Assembly (NCBI RefSeq): GCF_040802235.1
Contig: NC_133169.1
Span: forward strand, 41,733,034 to 41,797,033
From: Manis javanica
Lineage: Eukaryota; Chordata; Mammalia; Pholidota; Manidae
Reading direction: 5' to 3'
DNA length: 64,000 bases
Of the stretch, positions 12,056 to 23,590 are shown in pieces. Below the pieces are notes generated by a model. That model was not told the origin of the DNA. It was given only the letters and a program-made list of their open reading frames with translations, and ran no database searches. How positions within the stretch are numbered: the first letter of the stretch is position 1; each line of letters begins with the position of its first letter. The translations under genes and the position numbers were made by a program.

Positions 12056-12669
12056 AAAAAAGAAGACTGTTATTATTTTGACAGTATGCCAATTTGAGAG
12101 TTAACTGATGAGATATAGTATTTTATGAACATTTATGCTGTCTGCAAAATATTACTGCACAGCGTTTGCTGCAAAATTGTCCCAATCATATCTCCTCCTA
12201 TGTAAGTACACATTTATTATATATATCTAATTAAAAATATGCATGTGTAGCTAGTAATTTTTGAACTATGATACAATTTAAACTAATGACAATAAAAAAT
12301 AAAAATAACAACTCTAAAATGAATTTAATATGAGTTCTTTGTGTGTATGTGCACAAATGACACACCAGTAATGCACAATCTAACTTAGAGGTGGATTCCT
12401 TAATAATATCAGCTGTTTTACCCTAACAATTTATAAAGCTCATTTTGAAATATTTGCTCAAATAAAGTGGCATAAAAATTGTGTACACATAATATATAAT
12501 CACAAAATATAAAGCAAAACTTAAGAAAATTATAGAGAAAGTAAAATATACTTCCTGAACTAATTTAATATATGGCTTACAAAAACTAATAGAGAAAACC
12601 AATTTAAGAAAGGATAGGAATAAGGTAAGATTAAGCAATATCATTTACCAATTTGCAGATTATAACTTT

Positions 12670-15600
12670 GTTTTAAGGTATGATTGATAAACCCTCTTAT
12701 GAAGGTTTCATATGAAAATACAATGTGGTTACTACATTCACCCACATTATCAAGTCCCCACCCATAACCCAATGCAGTTACTGTCCATCAGTGCAACAAG
12801 TTGCCAGAGATCTACCATGTCTCTTCTCTGTGATGCACTCTTTTCCCCTTGATCCCCAACACCATGTGTACTAAACATAATACTCTTCAGTCTCCTCCCA
12901 CCCTCCCCACCTGCCCTCCCACACCCCTCCCCTTTGGTAACCACTAGTTCATTCTTGGAGTCTCTGAGTCTGCTGCCATTTTGTTCCTTCAGTTTTGCCT
13001 CACTGTTATACTCCACAAATGAGGGAAATCATTTGGCATTTGTCTTTCTCCACCTCGCTTATTTCACTGAGCATAATGTCCTCCAGCTCCAATCATGTTG
13101 TTGCAAATGGTAGGATTTGTTCCTTCCTTTGACTGAATAGTATTCCATTGTGTATATGTACCACATCTTCTTTATCCATTCATCTACTGATGGACGCTTA
13201 GGTTGCTTCCATATCTTGGCTATTGTAAAAAGTACTGTGATAAACATAGGGGTGCATATGTCTTTCTAAATCTGAGAAGTTGTACTCTTTGGATAAATTC
13301 TTAGGAGTGGGATTTCTGGGTCAAATGGTATTTCTATTTCAGTTTTTTGAGGAACCTCTATATTGTTTTCCAAAATGGTTGAACTAGCTTACATTCCCAC
13401 CAACAGTCCAACAGTGTAGGAGGGTTCCCCTTTCTCTGCATCCTTGCCAGCATTTGTTGTTCTTAGTCTTTTCCATGCTGGCCTTCCTTACTGGTATTAG
13501 GTGATACCTCATTGTGGTTTTAATTTGCATTTCCCTGATGATTAGTGATGTGGAGTATCTTTTTATGTGTCTGCTGACCATCTGAATTTGTCCATTGGAG
13601 AACTGTCTCTTCATATCCTCTGCCCATATGTTAATCGGGTTACTTGCTTTTTGACTGTTGACGCATGTAAGTTCTTTCTATATTTTGGATGTTAACCCCT
13701 TGTTGGATATGTCATTTATGAATATATTCTCCTATACTGTAGGATGCCTTTTTGTTCTGTTCATCATATCCTTTGCTGTACAGAAACTTTTTAGTTTGAT
13801 GTAGTCCCAAGAGTTCATTTTTGCTTTTGTTTCCCTTGCTTGAGAAGATGTGTTCAGGAAGAAGTTGCTCATGCTTATAGTCAGGAGATGTTTGCCTGTG
13901 TTGTCTTCTAAGAGTTTTATGGTTTCATGACTTCCATTCAAGTCTTTAATCCATTTTGAGTTTACTTTTGTGTATGGGGTTAAACAATAATCCAGTTGCA
14001 TTCTCTTGCCTGCAGTTGTCAGTTTTGCAAACACCAGCTGTTAAAGAGGCTTTCATTTTCCCATTTTATGTCCATGGCTCCTTTATCATATATTAGTTGA
14101 CCATATATGATTGGTCAACTAATATATGATATATTTATATATATTTATATCAGAGCTCACTACTCTGTTCCATTGGTCTATGGGTCTGTTCTTCTACCAG
14201 TACCAAATTGTCTTGATTAGTGTGGCTTTGTACTAGGGCTTGAAGTTGGGGAGCATAATGCCCCCAACTTTATTCTTCCTTCTCAGGATTGCTTTGGCTA
14301 TTTGAGATCTTTTGTGTTTCCATATGAATTTTAGGACGATTTTCTCTAGTTTGTTGAAGAATGCTGTTGGAATTTTGATAGGAATTGCATTGAATCTATA
14401 GATTGCTTTAGGCAGGATGGCCATTTTGACAATATTACTTCTTCCTATCCATGAGGATGAGATGTGTTTCCATTTATTGGTATCTTCTTTAATTTCTCTC
14501 ATGAGTGTCTTGTAGTTTTCAGAGTATAGGTCTTTCACTTCCTTGTTTAGGTTTATACCTAGGTATTTTATTCTTTTTGATGGAATTGTGAATGGAATTG
14601 TTTTCCTGATTTCTCTCTCTGCTAGTTCATTGTTAGTGTATAGGAATGCCACAGATTTCTGTGTATTAATTTTGTATCCTGCAACTTTGCTGAATTCAGA
14701 TATTAGATCTAGTAGTTTTGGAGTGGATTCTTTAGGGTTTTTTATGTACAATATCATGTCATTTGCAAACAGGGACAGTTTGACTTCTTCCCTGACAATA
14801 TGGATGACTTTTATTTCTTTGTATTGTCTGATTGCCATGGCTAGGACCTCCCGTACTATGTTGAACAGAAGTAGGGAGAGTGGGCATCCTTGTCTTGTTC
14901 CCGATCTTAAAGGAAAAGCTTTCAGCTTCTCACTGTTAAGTATAATGTTGGCTGTGGGTTTGTCATATATGGCCTTTATTATGTTGAGGTACTTGCCCTC
15001 TATGCCCATTTTGTTGAGAGTTTTTATCATGAATGGATGTTGAATTTTGTCAAATGCTTTTTCAGCATCTAGGGAGATGATTATATGGTTTTTGTCCTTT
15101 TTGTTGATGTGGTGGATGATGTTGATGAATTTTTGAATGTTGTACCATCCTTGCATCCCTGGTATAAATCCAACTTGATCATGATGGAAGATCTTTTTGA
15201 AGTATTTTTGAATTTGGTTTGCTAATATTTTGTTGAGTATTTTGCAGCTATGTTCATCAGGGATATTGGTCTATAATTTTCTTTTTCGTCTGTTTTCTTT
15301 GACTGGTTTTGGTATTAGAGTGATCCTGGCCTCATAGAATGAGTTTGGAAGTTCCTCCTTTTCTATTTTTTGGAGAACTTTAAGGAGAATGGGTATTAGG
15401 TCTTCACTAAATATTTGATAAAATTCAGTGGTGAAGCCATCTGATCCAGGGGTTTTGTTCTTAGGTAGGTTTTTGATTACCAGTTCAATTTCATTGCTGG
15501 TAATTGGTCTGTTCAGATTTTCTGTTTCTTCTTTGGTCAGCCTTGGAAGGTTGTATTTTTATATAAAGTTGTCCATTTCTTCTAGGTCACCCAGTTCATT

Positions 15601-15935
15601 AGCATATAATTTTTCATAGTATTCTCTAATAATTCTTTGTATCTGTGGTATCTGTAGTGAATTTTCCTTTCTCATTTCTGATTCTGTTTATGTGTGTACA
15701 CTCTCTCTTTTCTTGGTAAGTCTGGCTAGAGGTTTATCTATTTTGTTTATTTTCTTGAAGAACCAGCTCTTGTTTTCATTGATTCTTTCCATTGTTTTAT
15801 TCTTCACAATTTTATTTATTTCTGCTCTAATCTTTATTATGTCCCACCTTCTACTGACTTCAGGCCTCATTTGTTGTTCTGTATCTAGTTTCATTAATTG
15901 TGAGTTTAGACTGCTTCTATAGGATTGTTCCCTTA
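12670..15935 (-). mobile_element. LINE-1, 5'-truncated, minus strand
   Basis: The 3' UTR is at 12670-13020 (reverse complement), with the terminal segment shared with the L1 3' end at 46590-46650. ORF2 follows toward higher coordinates: C-terminal frame 13059-13247, cysteine-rich region near 13400-13470, and a 307-codon open stretch 14233-15156 carrying most of the reverse transcriptase with SLFANDM where FADDM is expected (catalytic D changed to N). Further ORF2 sequence runs to about 15935. It is better preserved than the full-length L1 at 4224 but still broken, and the active-site change alone would inactivate it. Confidence 0.85.
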
Positions 15936-15937
15936 CA

Positions 15938-16628
15938 TAATATACAAAAGTAAATTTGAAATGGATCAAAGACCTGAATATGACAGAAAAGCATAAAACT
16001 TAGAAGAAAACATAGACAAAAATCTCTTAAACATAAATATGAGTAATATTTTCCTGGATACATCTCCTTGGACAAGGGAAAAAAATGAGCAAGTGAGACT
16101 ACATCAAACTTAAAATTTCTGTACAGCAAAGGACACCATCAGCAGAACAAAAAAGTAACCTACTATATATATTTGTTAATGAGAATATATATGTAAATGA
16201 TTTATCTGATAAGGGGTTAATATCCAAGGTATACATAGAGCTCATATGTATTAACACTAAAAAGGCAAAAAGCCTCATTAAAAAATGGGCAGAGGACCTG
16301 AATAGACTTTTCTCCAAAGAAGACATACAAATGGCCAACAAGCATATGAAAAGATGCTCCACATCATTAATCATCAGGAAATGCAAATCAAAACCACAAT
16401 GAGATATCAACTCACACCAGTAAGAATGGCCACTATTCAAAACACAAGAAATAACAAATGTTGGTAAGCATGTGGTGAAATGGGAACCTTTCTACACTGT
16501 TGGTGGGAATGTCAGTTGGTGAGTCACTGTGGAAAGCAGTATGGAGGTTCCTTAAAAAATTAAATATAAAAATCCATTTGAACTAGCAATTCCATCTTTT
16601 GGAATTTACCCAAAGAAAATAAACTCAC
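15938..16628 (+). mobile_element. LINE-1 ORF2 C-terminal fragment, plus strand
   Basis: The sequence matches the C-terminal third of L1 ORF2 in plus orientation (for example the segment corresponding to 8980-9600 of the upstream element), with many small indels and no 3' UTR. It sits between two minus-strand L1 segments. Confidence 0.75.
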
Positions 16629-16629
16629 T

Positions 16630-17755
16630 GTCATAAATGGCCTTTTTTATGTTGAGGTAAGTTCCTGTATAGCCATTCTGTTCAAACTTTTATCATGAAT
16701 AAATATTCAATTTTGTCTATTGCTTTTTCAGCATCTATTGAGATAATCATATGGGATTTATCTGTCCTTTTGTCAATGTAGTGTGTGATATTGATTTATA
16801 AATACTGTACCATATTTGCATCCTTGGGATATATCCCACATGATCATGATGGATGATCCTTTGACATATTTTTTAATTTGTTTCACTAAAATTTTTTTGA
16901 GGATTTTCACATCTATGTTTATCAGGGACATTGTTCTATAATTTTCTCTCTTTTTTTGTAGTGTCTGTCTGGTTTTGGTACTGGAGTGATATAGGCCTTA
17001 TAGAATGACTTAGGAAATATTTCCTCCTCTTCTATTTATTGGTATACTTTAAGAAGGTTGGGTATTTGCTTTTCTTTAAAAGATGCTAGAATTCAGCTGT
17101 GAAGCCTTCTTGTCCTGGCTTTTTGTTTGTTGTTAGCTTTTTATTACAAATTCAACTGGTCTGTTCAGATTTTCCTGTGTCAGTCTTGGAAAATTGTATT
17201 TTTCCAAAAAATTGTCCATTTCTCCTGGTTATCTAATTTATTAGCATATTATTTTCCCTAGAATTCTATAATACTTCTTTGCATGTCTGTCCTTTGTAAG
17301 GTCTACTTTTTCATTTCTGATTTTATTTGTGTCCACTCTTTTTTCTTGTTTTTGCATTTATATATATATTTGTCTAGGGGTATGTTTATTTCGATTATCT
17401 TATCAAAATACCAGCTCTTTGTCTAACTGATTTTTTCTATGATTTTCATCTTATTTTATTTATTTCTGCTCTGATCTTTATTATGTCACTCTTTATGTTA
17501 ACTTTGGGTTTCACTTGTTTTTCTTTTTTCTAGTTTCTTTGGTTGTGAGCTTACGTTGTTTATTTGGGATTGTTCTTGTTTCTTGAGACAATCCTATATT
17601 GTGTACTTTCTGTTAGAATCACTTTTGAGGCATTCCACATATTTGAACTGCTGTCCTTTTATTTTCATCTGTGTCCATGTATTGTTTCATTTGTTCTTTG
17701 ATTTGTTCATTGATTATTTAGAAGAATGTCTTTTTTGCCTTAATGTGTTTTGGGG

Positions 17756-17803
<48 letters not shown>

Positions 17804-18150
17804 TTTATTTCTAGTTTCATACTATTGCATTCTGGAAAGATGCTTGAATAGAATTTCAATCATTTAGAATCTATTGAGGCGCTCTTTTTATGCCCTAATA
17901 TGTGATATTTTCTGGAGGATATTCCTTGTGCCTTGAGAAAAATGTGTATCTGAATTCTTATCATTGTTAAGATTGATTTTTCCAGCAGTTCAGACAATAC
18001 ACTTTGTTTTGAGTTTGAATTTAAGCTATGTTAGTCAAGCTCAGGTGAACATTTTATCTAGGGCCAATATTTCTCCGCTACTAAAGCAATGTTCTTTTGA
18101 TGTTTATCTATTTCTCCTTAGATTTTGAGGGGTTTTTTAGCTTCATAGGA
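16630..18150 (-). mobile_element. LINE-1 ORF2 fragment, minus strand, older
   Basis: This is reverse-complement L1 ORF2 covering the reverse transcriptase and the region between it and the endonuclease. It is similar to 14960-15930 but more diverged, then extends further 5' of ORF2. It contains the TG repeat at 17757-17802. The break at 16630 lies tail-to-tail against the plus-strand fragment. Confidence 0.7.
17757..17802. repeat. (TG)23 microsatellite
   Basis: 46 bases of uninterrupted TG inside an old L1 fragment. The open frame across it (17556-17867), with its CVCVCV run, is a by-product of the repeat. Confidence 0.95.
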
Positions 18151-19059
18151 ACCTAAACTATTCCCACCCCTCTGTGAATTTCACAGTGTTTCTTCTAATG
18201 GTTTCCATGGTTTCTTCCAATAATTTAGCACTTTCCTCTAAGACATATGGGTGGGTCATTTCTTAGCTAAAGAATTAAGAGGCAACATTTTAAGTATTTT
18301 AAGTTTTCTGTGTGTGCATTGTCCTCCTTTACATTATCCTTCTTTAAGAAATCTAGCTACATTGACTAATGCAGTCAATCAGTTCTACTTCCTCAACAAG
18401 ATTTATACATGAATTCCCTCAGTGCAAAATCACATGGAAACCCTTTGCAAAGAATAGGTTAGAACCTTGTTGGACATGCCTAATTTGTTTCCACTCTATC
18501 TTAGATTACTATTTTTTGTCACTCAATGTCCCTGTGTTGAAAACTGTGTTAAATATATTTTAGTTGACTTAGAATAGAATGTATTAAAAAAGCAACTAAA
18601 TTAATATTGAAGATCTTATTTGTATTACTCAACTATTCATAAATGGGACATCCACCAATCTAGCAAGTAAATAGGAGCACTGAGGAACTGTACAAAATAA
18701 AAGGTATTTATAGACAGAAGGGAGTAGGATCAAGGAAGTTATATTAGGCAAAACAGTGGATTGGTTCTTTCAATGTGTCATCCCTTTAGGGAATTTCAGG
18801 AGCTGTCAGGAAGATTGCCTAACTAGTTATAATCAGGCAATTCCTGATTGGCTGTTTTAGATTCCATTTCTTAGAAATCCCAAACTGCAAATAAGTTAGT
18901 CTTGGTTTGGTGATGTGTCTTTAGTGTTTTACTTAGAAAGGAATCACTACATCAAGGTCATCTCGATATTTTATGTTTTCATGTAGCAGTTTTAGAATTG
19001 TGTGCTTTACACATGTCTATGGTATACTTTGAGGTAGTTGTTTGTAAAAGGTGTATCGA
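18151..19059. other. Spacer, nothing recognised
   Basis: AT-rich DNA between L1 fragments with no gene or repeat I can identify. Short open frames such as 18369-18563 carry no motif. Confidence 0.4.
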
Positions 19060-19700
19060 CCTGTATTTATTTACTTATTTATATTTTGCATGTGATGTAC
19101 AATTTTTCCAGGACCATTTATTGAAGACACAATTTTTACTGTGGATTTCCTTTGTTCTTTCATCAAATAGCAGTTAGCTGCATTTATTGGGATGTATTTC
19201 TGGGGCCTCATTTATTCCATGGTTCTATTTGCCCATTCTTCCGCCAATACTGCACTGCCTTAATTATTAATTTTATAGTAGTCATGATGTTAGGTAGCAC
19301 CACATCTTCAAATTTGTTCTTCTCCTTTTATATTGTTACTAATTTTTGGTCTTTTACTGTCCACATGAACAGTAAAAGTAGTTTGTCAATATCCAAAAGA
19401 AAAAAAAAACGTGCTAGAATTTGGATAGAAAGTGCTTTGAATCTATAGATCAAATTGGGAAGAACTGACATCAAATTGGAACTATATTGAGTCTTTCTAT
19501 TAAAAATTTATAATTATTAATTCATTAATATTCTTTTTGCTTCCATACTTCCCAGTTCACTTATTTTGTCTCCTGTATGTCCAATATGCTTTATATGAAC
19601 TATTTCAATATTTTTTTCAGCTGTGGTCTTTTAGTCTATTATTTTACATATATTCTACTTCTATGGTGAAAGTAAAAATCTCTATCATTTTGGTGCAACA
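19060..19700 (-). mobile_element. Old LINE-1 ORF2 fragment, minus strand
   Basis: Reverse-complement L1 ORF2 sequence past the reverse transcriptase domain. It is recognisable by the segment containing CCAGGACCATTTATTGAA and the downstream CTTTGAATCTATAGATCAA, which correspond to conserved ORF2 positions. It is strongly diverged and could extend to about 19830. Confidence 0.6.
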
Positions 19701-21947
19701 TTGTCTATAGTATAAGAATAATAATTTATTTTAATACATATGTCTTTTAAGTGTAATATCATATTACTTTAATATTTCTTTTTCCTTTTTGTTTATTTTA
19801 TCAAATGAACTTCTCTATTTATATGACCATGAATGACTGGTGATTTGTTTTATTGAATTTAAATATATTGTACAAAAAATCCCAGGAAAGTTAAAATATC
19901 CAGATAGTATTTTTTTTCTTTTCAGGCCCATTTTTCTATTCATTGCAAGCTGATAGAGAGAGTAGAGATCATTGTAAGAAGATATACAACTGAGCAGAGG
20001 ATGAGTTCCAGTACTTGTAATAATAAATCTAACTCTAACTTGTATCACTGCTGTATATGGACCTGCAGGTAAAAAGGATTTTCTAGTTTGTCTAATGGCA
20101 CTTCTCTTGTCTGAGCTAAATTTCCAACATTTTATCTTCAATCCAGTGTGTCTACCAAACTACATACTTTGGAAACTTTAATAAATTCTTAGCCTTGCAT
20201 CCCGAATAGCTTTAAAATATTCATGTACCTTTAAGAGAAGTCAAGCTGTGTGTCTATTTGAGTTTCCTGGCTTACTTTTCTTTCCATTATGTGTCCTTTA
20301 AACTTAAAAATCAAAAGGAAATACCCTTTGATATTGTGAATGCTTTCTCTTTTCTGAATTCTTATAATGTTGCTCTGTATTGACAAAATTTCATTTCTTA
20401 GCCACTTGACCTATTCCCAATACCAACAACAGAGAACATGACTGTGAAATGTGAGTCTACACTTGGACTATTTTATTTACTCATGTTGATTCTCCATGAT
20501 TAGGAACTATTTGGCTTTGTTTCCTCATGGTGAAACAAATAAACTAAATGTATATAACTCAACCTCAGAGTCTAATTTTGTCTTTGTGGGATTGTCTGAG
20601 ACACACACACAAATGAACTTGTTTTATCCAACATAATGATTCATAATGAATTGAGACATTGTAATTTATCCAAGGGGGTGGCTGTTTAACAGAGGCACCC
20701 TAAATAATTCATTTTTATACTCAATGTCTCTGAATTGTCTCTATCAGCTATCCATGCAATATATTATTTCATTGCCAAATGTACTTTTGACTGGTGAATT
20801 TTATACATATTTATTAAGTGTCCCATTTTTAGGATATTTAATTATTTTCCTATGCAATGAAATGATTGGTTCACCTTATTCTAATACTTAATGCATTAAA
20901 GAATAAAACTCAATTACAATATTGACATTTTTTGCATCACTTATGATTGCATATGCATGGCTTTTAAAATATTTTATGGGTTGTATCAAAATTTCTTAGA
21001 TAAGTTATTCCTTCTGGGTGCCTGAGTGGTTTTGAATTAATGAGGCAAAGTGTACAGCAGTTTGTAAAATAAAAATGTAGGGAAGACTAAGTTTTACATT
21101 AATGATGAGAAAATCATTACAAAGATTTTGGGTACAGATACAGAATTATGGTATGCAAAATAATTAAGCTTTGGACCATCTTTGCAGAATTGTGAGATGG
21201 CATGAGACTTAGAAAATTGTATAATAATTAACAAATATGGCAAGAGGAAGAAGGAACATCGTCTTCTGCCCCTGTAGCAAAGTTTATCCCCTTAAAATGG
21301 GTGGTTCACCGTGGAGGAATATCATATCTATAAACAGCAGATAAGGTAAATGATAATTTCTATGAATAAGTATGAAGCAATTTTTCACTCCTATAAATAG
21401 GGAGATTAAAATCACAGATATCTAAGTTTTCTTTTGTGTTCATATTCTTCTCAGTTTCTAATTATATCACTTATTAGTTTCCATTCAATATATATCATTA
21501 ACTATGATTTTTCTAAAGATTTAATTGTAATTTCCCAATACATGAATTCCTATAATTAAGGAACATATTAAAGGCTTATATTAAATTTCATTGAATAAAT
21601 TCAGAAAATAGGGCCTATAGTTTATATCCATATTTGATTTAAGAATTCCTTTGAAGCATTATTGATATTGTTAATATTTGTTGAATCCTAAACATCAATC
21701 TAAAATGAACCTATTCATTATCATTGATCATATCCAATCATTAAAGCAGAAAGTGGACAAATTTTATTTCATACAGGATAAATTGAAAGAGCAATATAAA
21801 ACAAAATTGAATTTTCATAAAACAATCATATAGCCCTCCTCCGAGCTGCTTTGGAGTGTGGCCTCATATGTGAGACACAATCAGACAGTTGCTCCACAGG
21901 CATATGTGGCTCATTCAGTGACTCCAGGGTGGACTTGAGATGTGACT

Positions 21948-22880
21948 TCATTGCTTTCCAGAAACAAAATTTATTAGTACTTTTCTTACAGCATCCTTGA
22001 CCTGTTTGTTTCTAAGACTGTAAATGATGGGATTCAAGAATGGAGGGACTATGGTGTAAAATGAAGATAGAATCATGTCCTGGATGGTTTCAGATGCTAC
22101 GGAAGGCTTCAGGTACACATAGGTTATGGTGATGAGGAAGACAGACACCACCAGGATGTGAGGGACACACGTGGAAAAGGCCTTGCCTCGCTCTCTGGTT
22201 GGAAACTTCCGCACAGTGGAAAATATGTGAAAGTATGACATGGTGATAAAAAAAAAGCAGCCACCACAAAACACAATGTCAGAGACAATAAGTAAGAGGA
22301 TATTGTTGAAGGTGTCAGAACAGGAGATGCTCAGCAGAGGAGGAATGTCACAGAAGAACTGATAAATCACGTTGGACCGACAGAAGGACAGCCGGAATGT
22401 GTTCCCTGTGTGCACAGCTGCATAGATGAGGCCACTGAGCAGGGAGAACAGTGTTGCCCAGACACAGAATCTTTGGTTCATGATGACTGGGTAGAGGAGG
22501 GGCTGGCAGATGGCCACATAGCGGTCACGGGCCATGACGGTGAGGAACAGAAGCTCCACACATGCACAATAAATGAGCAGGAAGAGCTGAGTTGCACATC
22601 CAGCCAGTGAAATGGCCCTGTTTCCGGTGAGGGAGTTGACACAGGCATTGGGGACAGTGACAGAAATAAAGCACATGTCTAAGAAGGACATGTTCCTGAG
22701 GAAAAAGTACATGGGTGTGTGAAGGTTCTGGTCTAGTGTGGTGGCAGAGACGATGAGGAGATTCCCTAGCAGTGTGGCCAAATACATCAGAAGGAACAAC
22801 ATGGGTTGTAGGAACCTTATTTCTTCCTTATCAACAAATCCCATGAGGAGAAACTCAGTCACCATGGTGGAATTGGTCAT
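21948..22880 (-). CDS. Olfactory receptor, OR14-like (copy A), intact
   Basis: A 310-residue odorant GPCR, expected to couple to olfactory G protein in the ciliary membrane of sensory neurons; its ligand is unknown. Visible features: N-T-S-type glycosylation site at residue 3 (MTNST), helix 1 GN at 39-40, HTPMYFFLRN at 54-63, a conserved Cys at 95, MARDRY at 116-121, SYFHIFST near 215-222, KAFSTCVPH at 233-241, and PFLNPIIYSLRN at 280-291 with a short basic tail. The open frame extends 15 codons upstream to 22925, but those codons read through a splice acceptor (ATTCTTTTTGTTTTCCAG), so I start at MTN, which has relatives in all copies. The coding exon is single, as usual for ORs. Large parts are nearly identical to copy B (see findings). 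Placement in family 14 is by general resemblance and is less certain than OR identity. Confidence 0.93.
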   Translation of the reverse strand: MTNSTMVTEFLLMGFVDKEEIRFLQPMLFLLMYLATLLGNLLIVSATTLDQNLHTPMYFFLRNMSFLDMCFISVTVPNACVNSLTGNRAISLAGCATQLFLLIYCACVELLFLTVMARDRYVAICQPLLYPVIMNQRFCVWATLFSLLSGLIYAAVHTGNTFRLSFCRSNVIYQFFCDIPPLLSISCSDTFNNILLLIVSDIVFCGGCFFFITMSYFHIFSTVRKFPTRERGKAFSTCVPHILVVSVFLITITYVYLKPSVASETIQDMILSSFYTIVPPFLNPIIYSLRNKQVKDAVRKVLINFVSGKQ

Positions 22881-22901
22881 TTTCTGGAAGTGATGTCTGA
22901 T

Positions 22902-22925
22902 CTGGAAAACAAAAAGAATAAACAA
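22902..22925 (-). promoter_or_regulatory. 3' splice acceptor of OR copy A coding exon
   Basis: On the minus strand a pyrimidine tract ends in TTTTCCAG, with the AG at 22903-22902 and the exon starting at 22901, 21 bases before the ATG. The same arrangement (AG 20-21 bases before MTN) is present in copies B and C, which supports it. Confidence 0.75.
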
Positions 22926-23089
22926 TGAAATACATTATTTATAAACACATTTCACAAAATACTTTAAATGCGTTCCCTTCCTTTGTATCAAATTGGCCTT
23001 TGTGTAAAGGAAATGTCCATCATTATTAGCCTTTCGATATGGTCAGTTTACTTCAACTATTGAGTAGTTATGTGGCAAATAGTTTATAT

Positions 23090-23590
23090 ATATACCTAGT
23101 TTGTATATTACTTTGACATAAAAGAGAATGAAACCTTTCCATTTGCAATTACATGGATGGTGCTGGAGGTTAGTATGCTAAGTAAAACAAGTCAAAAAGA
23201 GAAAGACAAGTACCATGTAATTTCACTTATATGTGGAATATAACAAAACCAAGAAATAGATGATCCAAACAGAAGCACACCCATACATACAGAGAACAAA
23301 CATGGTTGATGGGAGAGATGGAGATAAGGGTGGGTGAAATAGGTGAAACAATTAAGAGGCACGCACTTCCATTTATAGACACATGGATGTCTTTACAGCA
23401 GAGGGATTATAGCCAATAACATTTTCATAATTTTGTAATTACTAAATATTAACTATATTTATCATGGTGTTAAGTAGACCTATCATGGTGATCATTTCAT
23501 ATGGTTAAAAATATCATGCCACTGTTTTGCACACCTGAAACTAATATAATATTGCATTTCAATGTTCAATAAAAATGAGGAGACACATCA
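23090..23590 (+). mobile_element. L1 3' end fragment inside OR intron (unit A)
   Basis: Plus-strand L1 3' UTR and end of ORF2. It includes the segment CACTTATATGTGGAATATAA and the terminal CACACCTGAAACTAATATAAT. Counterparts are at about 31390-31860 and 44570-45070 at the same place in units B and C, so the insertion predates the duplications. Confidence 0.8.

Larger units (their letters stand above)
4209..12077 (+). mobile_element. Composite L1 plus ERV 3' end insertion with 15-bp target duplication
   Basis: The 15 bases at 4209-4223 (AAGATTGTTATTATT) and at 12063-12077 (AAGACTGTTATTATT) match at 14 of 15 positions. They flank exactly the 5' end of a full-length L1 on the left and a short A tail on the right. 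Between them lie the L1 (4224 to about 10258) and then about 1.8 kb of ERV (part of integrase, Env transmembrane subunit, 3' untranslated region and LTR up to its polyadenylation point). This is the structure expected of an L1 with a 3' transduction whose transcript ended at the ERV LTR poly(A) signal. An ERV RNA retroposed into the A tail of an existing L1 would look similar. Confidence 0.6.

Noticed and set aside
14543-15043. 166-codon plus-strand frame
   Set aside because: Antisense of the L1 reverse transcriptase frame 14233-15156.
17556-17867. 103-codon frame with a CVCVCV run
   Set aside because: Translation of the (TG)23 repeat inside an L1 fragment.
15938-18150. Twin-priming inversion as the cause of the opposed L1 pieces
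   Set aside because: The plus piece lies left and the minus piece right, meeting by their 3' sides; twin priming would give the opposite arrangement.
21010-21035. A GGGTGCCTGAGTGG string that resembles the start of a carnivore tRNA-type SINE
   Set aside because: It lies in unique duplication-unit sequence with a counterpart in unit B (29137-29160) and has no SINE body or A tail.
22881-22925. 15 extra N-terminal codons of OR copy A (and 25 and 22 in copies B and C)
   Set aside because: They translate a pyrimidine tract and splice acceptor ending in CAG. OR receptors of this type begin at MTN, which all four copies share.
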